From positions 1,488,001 to 1,552,000 of the forward strand of contig NZ_JALJZT010000002.1 in NCBI RefSeq assembly GCF_024171405.1: a DNA stretch of 64,000 nucleotides. Direction: 5' to 3'. Within the stretch, counting starts at the first letter, position 1, and every line of letters begins with the position of its first letter. Made by a program: the position numbers and the translations under genes. This stretch comes from Qipengyuania citrea. Its GTDB lineage: Bacteria > Pseudomonadota > Alphaproteobacteria > Sphingomonadales > Sphingomonadaceae. The notes beneath the pieces are model-generated. The model had not been told where the DNA came from, did no database searches, and worked only from the letters and a program-made list of their open reading frames with translations. This document shows, piece by piece, positions 18,232 to 25,312 of this stretch.

Positions 18232-19239
18232 TCAACTGTAGCGATACGGATTGGTGTCGATGGTGGTGAGGCTGCGCGTCTGGTTGCAGAGGAACACCGT
18301 GCCGGTAAAATAGATGCCCGGTTCGGTGATCGTCTGGGCGTAGGCATAGGCTTCGCGAAGCTGATCCACCGTCATCTGCACGGGCGCCTCGTCGGGTTGC
18401 CAGGTCAGACCGTAGGGGTAATCCTCCCCCGTCGTGCTGATTTCGACATGACACCCCATGACATGCGACACGGGATGGGTGTCGCAGAACTCGATCAGCC
18501 GCGTCATGCTGTCGAACCAGGGCTGCCAAAAGGTGATGTAGCAGCGCCCGCGATAGAACATGTCGCCGGTGTAGAGGATCTGCGTGTAGCTGTCGTAATA
18601 GGCGAATTCGGACGCCACATGGCCGGGCGAGCCCCAGATAAGGATATCGCGCCCGCCGAGATCGAGCGTGACGCGTTCCTCGGGGAAGTTGGTCATTCCC
18701 CAGAAGCCGAGCATCTCCTTATGCGTCAGCCCCATGTAGCGCGTATTGGGCCGGTCGGCGAACTGGTTGACCGCGGCATAGTGATCGGCGTGAAGGTGGC
18801 TGAAGGCGACGAGCAATTCGAGGCCGGCAGGATCGCGTCCGTTGCGCCTGCACCAATCCGCGATGCATTCATCGACCACGCCGCGCAGGTCCCAGTCGGT
18901 GCGCAACTGGGTAAAGCCCTCGTCGAGCAACAGCACGCGATCATTGCCGAAATACAGCGGGGCGAAAGGCGCCTCGAAGCTGTAGGCCTTGTTCTGCCGA
19001 AGGATGGCCGTGTGTGTATTGTACCAGTGCACATGCACCGGCGGATCGGTGTTGTCCTTGAGCGATTCCGAACCGCAGATCCAGCGATCGGGGAAACTGC
19101 CCGGGGCAGGCAGGTCGCTTTTGAAATCGACCGGATCGGGCCGCAGCCCGGCGGCCTGCGCGGCCTGGCTATAGGTTGTCAGCGCAGCCGGAACCGCCAG
19201 CGCTGCGGCATTGTACGACAGGAAAGTGCGACGGTCCAA
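18232..19239 (-). CDS. Exported MBL-fold metallohydrolase
   Basis: 335 residues. The N-terminus MDRRTFLSYNAAALAVPAAL has a twin-arginine-type start, suggesting Tat export. The metallo-beta-lactamase fold has a complete metal set: HLHADH, a later His in SPGHVASE, Asp in LYTGDMFYRG and His in MGCHVEI. I take the TTG at 19239 as start, because GGGAG lies 7 nt upstream; the TTG at 19260, overlapping the previous stop, has no ribosome site. Substrate unknown. It is paralogous to the gene just upstream, and both have the RWI-(C/Y)-GS...NTDP segment. Confidence 0.82.
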   Translation of the reverse strand: MDRRTFLSYNAAALAVPAALTTYSQAAQAAGLRPDPVDFKSDLPAPGSFPDRWICGSESLKDNTDPPVHVHWYNTHTAILRQNKAYSFEAPFAPLYFGNDRVLLLDEGFTQLRTDWDLRGVVDECIADWCRRNGRDPAGLELLVAFSHLHADHYAAVNQFADRPNTRYMGLTHKEMLGFWGMTNFPEERVTLDLGGRDILIWGSPGHVASEFAYYDSYTQILYTGDMFYRGRCYITFWQPWFDSMTRLIEFCDTHPVSHVMGCHVEISTTGEDYPYGLTWQPDEAPVQMTVDQLREAYAYAQTITEPGIYFTGTVFLCNQTRSLTTIDTNPYRYS

Positions 19240-19256
19240 AGCGGTTCTCCCGGTCG

Positions 19257-20345
19257 TCAAAAGGGGTGTGGCGGAGTGATGCGGGCGACGCCTTCGGGCC
19301 AGACCCGGGTCCGCTGGTCGGGACTGACCCCGTTGAACAGGACGAAGTCGGGGCGGATCAGCATCATATCGCGGCCCTGCACCTCGCGCGCATAGTGCAA
19401 GGCCTCGTCGATCGTGGCGGGCGAAAGCTGCAGGATGCGCTCATAGGGTTTGTAGGTCGCGAAACGGGGATAATAGCAGCCCGGCGCGAACATCATGTCG
19501 ATATGCCCGCCGAGCACCGCCTCGACCGGATTGCGTGCAGCGAACTCGTGCAACCGCGCCAGCGCCGCAATGTAATCCCGGTCGTTGCCGATGTTGATCC
19601 GTCCGGGGAACAACAGGTCGCCCGTGAACAGGAAGTCGCAATAGGGGTCATAGAAGGTCACCCCGTCACGGTGGCTCCCGGGGGTGGGAATGACCTCGAT
19701 CCGCCTGTCGCCGAGATCGATTGCCCCGGTTCCGCCCGGCCAGTTGCCCGCAAGCCCGTAATGCGCCTGCATCGCCCCGATCGGTCTGGGGACGATGGCG
19801 GTTCGCGGGCGATCGGCGAATTGCCGCAGTCCCTGGTTCTGCGCGATGTCTTCGCCCGATGTCAGCGCGATGGTCAGCGGCATGCGCTTGCGGCCGCGCA
19901 TCTGCTCCCAGCGGGTGATGATCGCATCGACGGTCTCGCGCAGCGGGAAATAGGCCGTTTTCGCGGTGGCCCCGCTGTCGATCAGCAAGGCTCCGGCATT
20001 GCCGAACAGCAGATAGACGAACGGCGCTTCCCAATGGACGCAGACGTTCTGCCGCAGGACGAAGGTGTCTTCGTTATACTGCACCACCTGGATGCGCGGA
20101 TCGGTGTTCTTCGCCGCGACATTCGACCCGTAGATCCAGCGGAAGCCGAGCCGCCCGGGCGCCGGCCCGCTGCTCGAATAGTCATGCACGACAGGTTCGC
20201 GGGGATGCAGCGGCAGCGCGGAATCGGTGTTGCGCACTCCCGGCGGATTATACGCCGCCGCGATATCGCCATTCCCCGCGAAGGTCGGCTGGACCGATGG
20301 GGCGGGGGTCGGGGTCGGTGCGGGGGCAGGCGTGGTCTGCGGCAT
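19257..20345 (-). CDS. MBL-fold protein lacking the HxHxDH metal motif
   Basis: 362 residues, starting at ATG 20345 with GGAG 7 nt upstream. A Pro/Thr-rich N-terminal segment (residues 5-20) precedes the MBL fold. It aligns with the next gene (FRWIYGSNVAAKNTDP, EAPFVYLLFGNAGALLIDSG), but where that protein has FSHLHADH this one reads LTSGEDIAQ (residues 161-169), so the primary zinc site is gone. Later residues are kept: His in GSHRDGV, Asp in FTGDLLFPGR and His in GGHIDMM. It may bind one metal, be non-catalytic, or act on its neighbour. No signal peptide is obvious from this start. It is the first gene of the leftward unit, divergent from the ABC operon. Confidence 0.75.
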   Translation of the reverse strand: MPQTTPAPAPTPTPAPSVQPTFAGNGDIAAAYNPPGVRNTDSALPLHPREPVVHDYSSSGPAPGRLGFRWIYGSNVAAKNTDPRIQVVQYNEDTFVLRQNVCVHWEAPFVYLLFGNAGALLIDSGATAKTAYFPLRETVDAIITRWEQMRGRKRMPLTIALTSGEDIAQNQGLRQFADRPRTAIVPRPIGAMQAHYGLAGNWPGGTGAIDLGDRRIEVIPTPGSHRDGVTFYDPYCDFLFTGDLLFPGRINIGNDRDYIAALARLHEFAARNPVEAVLGGHIDMMFAPGCYYPRFATYKPYERILQLSPATIDEALHYAREVQGRDMMLIRPDFVLFNGVSPDQRTRVWPEGVARITPPHPF

Positions 20346-20468
20346 CGGGCGCTCCGGGCAAAGCCGCCGGGACAGCGGCAATTGGCTGCCTTCGATGCAT
20401 GCCCTCCCAGGCGGTCCTCCGCGCGTCGGTCGCCTTACGCACCCGCGCTCTGGAGCGACACCATATAA

Positions 20469-20496
20469 TTATTACCAACAATGGCAATGGTAATAA
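20469..20496. promoter_or_regulatory. NikR-type operator, site 1 (TATTA-N16-TAATA)
   Basis: TTATTACCA (20469-20477) and TGGTAATAA (20488-20496) form a perfect 9-bp dyad. The core TATTA (20470-20474) and TAATA (20491-20495) are 16 nt apart, identical to the spacing at 23283-23308 and 30712-30737. It lies in the 212-nt divergent region between the MBL gene and the ABC substrate-binding gene, so one site could control both. Binding by the RHH protein encoded at 23326 is inferred. Confidence 0.6.
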
Positions 20497-20557
20497 ATAA
20501 GTGATGGACAGGGGGCGCTTTTGACGCAATGCTGCACATGCGAAAGGAGTTACCTCT

Positions 20558-21643
20558 ATGTTGAACGGGATCCGCAAAGTGGGGGCAGCCGCAGCGCTGG
20601 CCTGTGCCTTATTCGTCGCCTCGTGCGCGCCCGCAGGCGAAGACGCCACCGCGCCCAAGACGCAGTTCACGATCGGCTGGTCGATCTATGCCGGGTGGAT
20701 GCCGTGGCCCTATGCCGAACAGGCCGGGATCGTGAAGAAGTGGGGGGACAAATACGGGATCGAAATCGATATCGTGCAGGTCAACGATTACGTCGAATCG
20801 GTCAATCAATACACCGCCGGGCAGCTTGACGGGGTAACGGTCGCGAACATGGATGCGCTGACCATCCCCGCCGCCGGCGGGAAGGATACCACCGCCCTGA
20901 TCATCGGCGACTATTCGAATGGCAATGACGGGGTCTTGCTCAAAGGCACCGACAACCTCGCCGGTATCGCCGGACAGCAGGTCAATCTGGTCGAGCTGTC
21001 GGTGTCGCATTATCTGCTCGCACGGGCGCTGGAATCGGCAGATCTCGCGATGACCGATGTGCGGACGATCAATACCGCAGATGCGGATATTGCCGGTGCG
21101 TTCACCTCGCCCGATGTCACCGCCGCGGTGGCGTGGAACCCGCAGCTCCTGACGATGAAACAGGAAGCGGGCGCGCATGAGGCCTTCAGCTCGGCCGACA
21201 TTCCGGGTGAGATCCTCGACCTGCTGGTGGTCGATACCGCGACGCTCGAAGCTAACCCGAATCTGGGCAAGGCACTGGTGGGCATCTGGTACGAGACCAT
21301 CGCGCTGATGCAGCAGGACGACGAAGCGGGCGAAGCCGCGCGTGCAGCGATGGCGCAGCTTGCGGGTACGACGCCGGAAATGTTCGAAGCGCAGGTGGCG
21401 ACGACCTATCTTTATGTCGAGCCCGAGCAAGCGGTTGCGGCGGCGACCGATCCAGCGCTGATCGAAACCATGACCCGCGTCCGCGACTTCAGTTTCTCGC
21501 AAGGCCTGTTCGGCCAGGGTGCCAGTTCGGCCGAAGCGGTGGGCATGGCCTTCCCGGGCGGCAAGACCCTGGGCGATGGCAACAGCATCACATTGCGCTT
21601 CGACGACAGCTTCATGCAGATGGCTGCCGATGGCGAGCTATAG
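20558..21643 (+). CDS. ABC transporter substrate-binding lipoprotein (urea-carboxylase-associated)
   Basis: 361 residues. Lipoprotein signal with lipobox VASC, Cys23. NitT/TauT-type periplasmic binding fold (TIGWSIYAGWMPWPYAEQAG, YTAGQLDGVTVANMDAL). It matches what I know of the binding protein found next to urea/guanidine carboxylase operons. Start ATG 20558 with AAAGGAG upstream. The ligand is likely guanidine or urea, inferred from the operon. Site 1 lies 62 nt upstream. Confidence 0.88.
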   Translation: MLNGIRKVGAAAALACALFVASCAPAGEDATAPKTQFTIGWSIYAGWMPWPYAEQAGIVKKWGDKYGIEIDIVQVNDYVESVNQYTAGQLDGVTVANMDALTIPAAGGKDTTALIIGDYSNGNDGVLLKGTDNLAGIAGQQVNLVELSVSHYLLARALESADLAMTDVRTINTADADIAGAFTSPDVTAAVAWNPQLLTMKQEAGAHEAFSSADIPGEILDLLVVDTATLEANPNLGKALVGIWYETIALMQQDDEAGEAARAAMAQLAGTTPEMFEAQVATTYLYVEPEQAVAAATDPALIETMTRVRDFSFSQGLFGQGASSAEAVGMAFPGGKTLGDGNSITLRFDDSFMQMAADGEL

Positions 21644-21685
21644 GCCGGTGAAGCGGACGGGCAGCGGACCGGGGATCGGCGCGTA

Positions 21686-22501
21686 GTGCGCTGGGTTGAT
21701 CGCCGGATCGGGCGGACCAATTCCCTGCTTCTGGGGGCAGTCCCGATCCTGCTCCTGATCCTGGTATATCTGTTCCTCGCGGTCGCGCGGAACGAGATCA
21801 ACCCGGCCGACAAGATCCTCCCGCTCCCCGGTGCGATGGTGGACGCCATGCGCGCGCTGGTGTTCGAGCGGGAGCCGCTGTCGGGCCGCTACCTGTTCTG
21901 GGCCGATACGCTGGCGAGCCTGCAGCGGCTCGGTCTCGGACTGGCCATTTCCACCGCCAGCGCGCTGCTGGTGGGGCTCGTTCTGGGGCTTCTGCCGCCC
22001 GTTCGCGCCACCTTCGGCATGCTGGTCACCGGCATTGCGGTGATCCCGCCGATCGCGCTGCTGCCGATCCTGTTCATTGCCTTCGGGCTGGGTGAGACCG
22101 CCAAGGTGGCGCTTATCGTGATCGGCATTGCTCCTTTCATGATCCGCGATATCGCCGCGCATACGGCAGCGCTCCCGCGCGAGCAGATCATCAAGGCGCA
22201 GACGCTGGGCGCAAGCACATGGCAATTGGCGCTGCGCGTCGTCCTCCCGCAGGCCATGCCAAGGCTGATCCAGGCAGTGCGCCTGTCGCTGGGCCCGGCA
22301 TGGGTATTCCTGATTTCGGCCGAAGCGATCGCCGCCGATATCGGGCTGGGCTACCGCATCTTCCTCGTTCGCCGCTATCTCGCGATGGATGTCATCCTGC
22401 CCTATGTAGCGTGGATCGCTATCCTCGCGGCGATTACCGACCTGCTGCTGTCATGGTCCAGCCGCCGCCTGTTCGGCTGGGCGCATAGGGCCGAGAGATG
22501 A
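21686..22501 (+). CDS. ABC transporter permease (NitT/TauT type)
   Basis: 271 residues with about six transmembrane helices. The EAA loop is LGASTWQLALRVVLPQAMP, typical of BPD_transp_1 permeases. TM1 is LLLGAVPILLLILVYLFLAV. The start is a GTG at 21686. Its 3' end overlaps the ATPase gene by ATGA (22498-22501). It forms the channel of the putative guanidine/urea importer with the flanking genes. Confidence 0.88.
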   Translation: MRWVDRRIGRTNSLLLGAVPILLLILVYLFLAVARNEINPADKILPLPGAMVDAMRALVFEREPLSGRYLFWADTLASLQRLGLGLAISTASALLVGLVLGLLPPVRATFGMLVTGIAVIPPIALLPILFIAFGLGETAKVALIVIGIAPFMIRDIAAHTAALPREQIIKAQTLGASTWQLALRVVLPQAMPRLIQAVRLSLGPAWVFLISAEAIAADIGLGYRIFLVRRYLAMDVILPYVAWIAILAAITDLLLSWSSRRLFGWAHRAER

Positions 22502-23268
22502 GCGGCTTCCTCAGCCTGCGCGACGTCTGGGTCGAATATGGCGACAAGATCGTGCTCGAACGCGTCAATCTCGAGATCGAGGAAGGCGCATTCGTCTCAG
22601 TCATCGGGCCATCGGGTGCGGGCAAGAGCAGCCTGCTGCGCGTGGTACTGGGGCAGGATGCGCCGACGCGCGGGACCATCACGCTCGACGGCGTCCCGCT
22701 CAAGCCCCAATGCGACAGCGATCGCGGCGTGGTATTCCAGCGCTATTCGGTGTTTCCGCATCTGACGGTCCTGGGGAACACGCTGTTCGGGATCGAATGC
22801 GGGCGCGCTCCGCTGGCCGGGCGGCTGTTCGGCGCGGCGCGACGGGCTGCGCTGGCCGAAGCGGAAGAAATGCTGGCAGCGGTCGGACTGGAGGACAGCC
22901 TCCATTTGTATCCGGCGCAGATGTCGGGCGGCATGCAGCAACGCCTGGCGATCGCTCAGGCGCTGATCAAACGCCCGCGGATATTGTTGCTCGACGAACC
23001 CTTTGGCGCGCTCGATCCCGGGATCCGGTCCGATATGCACGCACTGATCACCAGCCTGTGGAGCGAATATGCGCTCACCGTGATGATGGTAACGCACGAT
23101 ATCGGCGAGGCCTTCGCGCTCGGCAATCGCGTGCTCACGCTCGATAAGCTGCGGCATGACCCGCACGCCCCAAATCGGTATGGTGCCTCCATCGTCTACG
23201 ATCTTCCTCTCACTCGGAAGGCACCGCAGCGGGCGGAGACCCGCGCTGTCCTGACCCAATCCGCATGA
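22498..23268 (+). CDS. ABC transporter ATP-binding protein
   Basis: 256 residues. Walker A GPSGAGKSSLLR, Q-loop in VVFQRYSVFPHLTVLGN, signature MSGGMQQRLAIAQA, Walker B ILLLDEPFGALDP, switch VTHDIGEAF. NitT/TauT subfamily. A C-terminal extension after the switch region (RHDPHAPNRYGASIVYDLP) is typical of the importers near urea carboxylase. It is co-translated with the permease. Confidence 0.9.
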   Translation: MSGFLSLRDVWVEYGDKIVLERVNLEIEEGAFVSVIGPSGAGKSSLLRVVLGQDAPTRGTITLDGVPLKPQCDSDRGVVFQRYSVFPHLTVLGNTLFGIECGRAPLAGRLFGAARRAALAEAEEMLAAVGLEDSLHLYPAQMSGGMQQRLAIAQALIKRPRILLLDEPFGALDPGIRSDMHALITSLWSEYALTVMMVTHDIGEAFALGNRVLTLDKLRHDPHAPNRYGASIVYDLPLTRKAPQRAETRAVLTQSA

Positions 23269-23280
23269 GACAAAAATCGT

Positions 23281-23310
23281 AGTATTACGATTGACAATAT
23301 AGATAATACT
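23281..23310. promoter_or_regulatory. NikR-type operator, site 2, upstream of the regulator gene
   Basis: AGTATTA (23281-23287) and TAATACT (23304-23310) form a dyad with TATTA and TAATA 16 nt apart. E. coli NikR recognises GTATGA-N16-TCATAC, so the architecture matches with changed bases. The spacer contains TTGACA (23291-23296), a candidate -35 element. The site ends 15 nt before the regulator start codon, as expected for autoregulation. Confidence 0.65.
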
Positions 23311-23325
23311 TGAGAGGACCGTCCC

Positions 23326-23835
23326 ATGGCATCCGAACCCACCAACCTTGCCCGCCTCAGCATGAGCCTGCCCGCGGACCTGTTCCGCCAGCTCGACATG
23401 ATGGTGGAAGAACGGGGTCTGCCGTCGCGCTCGCAGCTGATCGCCGAATTGATCCGGCACGCCCTCGCCGAGCACGAAGCGCAGACCCGGCCCGAAGAGA
23501 TGCTCGCGGGCACGATCACGCTTGTCTATGTCGGCGATCGCGGCAGCATCCGCCAGCAGCTCGCGACGACGCAATTGCAATATCTGAAGGAAGTCATCTC
23601 CTCGCAGCATGTCTTCCTCGAGGATGACCAGTCGCTCGAAGTGCTGCTTGTGCAGGGTCCGGCGGTGCGGCTCGAGGCGCTGTGCGATTCGCTGCGCTCG
23701 ATTCGCGGGGTCCACCAGCTCCAGCTGGTCACCACCACCGCGCTGCTGCCGCCGCTGCATGAACAGGGCGAAGCCGACGCCAACGACAACAGTGCAGGCA
23801 AGAAGCCCAAACCGCCAAAGTCCGCGGCCGCATGA
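23326..23835 (+). CDS. NikR-like ribbon-helix-helix regulator lacking nickel ligands
   Basis: 169 residues. N-terminal RHH domain: RLSMSLPADLFRQLDMMV then GLPSRSQLIAELIRHALAE. The C-terminal half aligns with the NikR ACT-like domain (GTITLVYVGDRG, SLEVLLVQG, RGVHQLQLVT). Of the E. coli NikR ligands His76, His87, His89 and Cys95, only the His87 equivalent remains; 89 is Phe (QHVFLEDDQS) and 95 is Ser. A 25-residue Lys/Pro/Ala tail follows. It sits inside the carboxylase operon and overlaps the next gene by ATGA. I infer a non-nickel effector, possibly guanidine or an operon metabolite. Confidence 0.85.
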   Translation: MASEPTNLARLSMSLPADLFRQLDMMVEERGLPSRSQLIAELIRHALAEHEAQTRPEEMLAGTITLVYVGDRGSIRQQLATTQLQYLKEVISSQHVFLEDDQSLEVLLVQGPAVRLEALCDSLRSIRGVHQLQLVTTTALLPPLHEQGEADANDNSAGKKPKPPKSAAA

Positions 23836-24656
23836 CGGAGGGGCTGGCAAACCCGCTGGCAGCGCGCGACCACGCCCGCGCGATGGCCGGCACGGTGGTC
23901 GACGCAATGCCCGTCCTGCCGCCGGTTGCGCCAGACCTTCCCGAAGGCGTGGAGCCGGGCGACCTCCTGTGGGAGGAAACCGTCGCCCCGGGCGGGTATG
24001 CTACCCGCAGGCTGGCGCGCGGATCGCGGGTCCGGCTGATCGATCTCGCCGGCGACGCCTGTGCCTCGATGCTGATCTACAATGCCGAAATGCCGACCGA
24101 ACGGCTGAACGTGGCCGACACGGTCAAGGTGCAGTGGAACGGCTATCTCGGCGCGGGCAAGCTGCTGCTCTCCGACATGGGCCGCGTGATGATGAGCATC
24201 CTCGAAGATGGCGCCGCCACGCATGACGTTTTCTGCGGCACATCGAGTGCCGCCACCAATGAAGCCAAATATGGCGAGGGCCGCAACAGCGGCGCCTTTC
24301 CCAATGGCCGCGACCGGCTGCTGCTGGGCTCGGCCAAGCACGGGCTGCACCGCCGCGATGTCCACCCTTGCGTCAATCTGTTCAAGGGCACGCGGATCGA
24401 GGCCGATGGGGCCATCACGCCGCTGGTAGGCCCTTTCGAGGCGGGGCGCGAAATCGTGCTGCGCGCGGAAATGGATGTGATCGTGGTCCTGGCCAATTGC
24501 CCGCATGTCCTCGACCCGCGGGACGACTGGCAGGTTTCGCCGCTGCGCATAAGCGCGTGGCGCGGGCCCGTGACCGATCAGGACGATCCGGTCCGCTGTG
24601 CCACGCCCGAGGGCTTGCGCGCCTTCGAGAATGTCGAAGACTACCACCGCCGCTAG
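23832..24656 (+). CDS. DUF1989 protein UAAP1: carboxyguanidine deiminase subunit candidate
   Basis: 274 residues of the urea-amidolyase-associated (DUF1989) family. The family's Cys/His positions are seen in VFCGTSSAATN, KHGLHRRDVHPCVNLF and VLANCPHVLDP. Paired DUF1989 proteins of this genomic setting (CgdA/CgdB) have been shown to deiminate carboxyguanidine to allophanate, so this is the likely role with the next gene. It is co-translated with the regulator (ATGA). Earlier annotation as 'urea degradation protein' rests only on context. Confidence 0.85.
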   Translation: MTEGLANPLAARDHARAMAGTVVDAMPVLPPVAPDLPEGVEPGDLLWEETVAPGGYATRRLARGSRVRLIDLAGDACASMLIYNAEMPTERLNVADTVKVQWNGYLGAGKLLLSDMGRVMMSILEDGAATHDVFCGTSSAATNEAKYGEGRNSGAFPNGRDRLLLGSAKHGLHRRDVHPCVNLFKGTRIEADGAITPLVGPFEAGREIVLRAEMDVIVVLANCPHVLDPRDDWQVSPLRISAWRGPVTDQDDPVRCATPEGLRAFENVEDYHRR

Positions 24657-24676
24657 CAAGGAAGGGCGCAGACTGC

Positions 24677-25312
24677 ATGACCGCTGATCCCGCAACAGGG
24701 GGCCTGTCCGGTGCCGTCGTCCATGACGAAATCGTGCCAGCCCGGGCGCCGTGGCTGCATCACATCGCGGCAGGGCAGACGCTCCGCATTATCGATGTGG
24801 AAGGCAATCAGGCGGTCGATTTCCTGCTCTACGCGGATCCCGACGATGCCGAACGGTATAGCTCGCAGGACACCGTGGCCGCGCAGGGGAACCTGTTCCT
24901 GCGCCAGGGCAGCGTCCTGCGTTCGAACGAAGGCCGCGCGATGATGACCATCACCGGTACCTCGGTCGCCTATCACGATACGATCGGCGGCGCGTGTTCC
25001 TGCGAATCCAACACGCTGCGTTATGGCCACCACACCAAGGCGCAGCACGCCTGCGTCGAGAACTTCCTCGAGGCCAATCTGTCCGAGGGGCGCGGCAAGC
25101 GCGACATGGTGCCCAATATCAACTTCTTCATGAACGTGCCCGTCGAGGAAGACGGGTCGCTCGGCATTGTCGACGGCATTTCCGCGCCCGGCCTTACGGT
25201 CGACCTGCGCGCGGATATGGATGTGGTCGTGGTGGTGTCGAACTGCCCGCAGATCAACAACCCGTGCAATGCCTTCAACCCGACCCCCGTGCGGATGATC
25301 GTCGCTGCATGA
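24677..25312 (+). CDS. DUF1989 protein UAAP2: carboxyguanidine deiminase partner subunit
   Basis: 211 residues, paralogous to the previous protein but shorter. Shared blocks: LRIIDVEGNQAVDFLLYA, GGACSCESNTLRYG, HACVENFLEA and VVSNCPQINNPC, with the Cys/His residues expected for metal binding. Start at ATG 24677 with AAGG upstream. The stop overlaps the carboxylase start by ATGA. The two DUF1989 proteins are expected to form one deiminase. Confidence 0.85.
   Translation: MTADPATGGLSGAVVHDEIVPARAPWLHHIAAGQTLRIIDVEGNQAVDFLLYADPDDAERYSSQDTVAAQGNLFLRQGSVLRSNEGRAMMTITGTSVAYHDTIGGACSCESNTLRYGHHTKAQHACVENFLEANLSEGRGKRDMVPNINFFMNVPVEEDGSLGIVDGISAPGLTVDLRADMDVVVVVSNCPQINNPCNAFNPTPVRMIVAA

Noticed and set aside
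20382..20557. Guanidine (ykkC-type) riboswitch upstream of the ABC operon
   Set aside because: I saw none of the conserved guanidine-I blocks (for example CTAGGG...TCCG) and no paired ACGR-loop hairpins of guanidine-II here or at 30678-30936. A covariance-model scan would be decisive.
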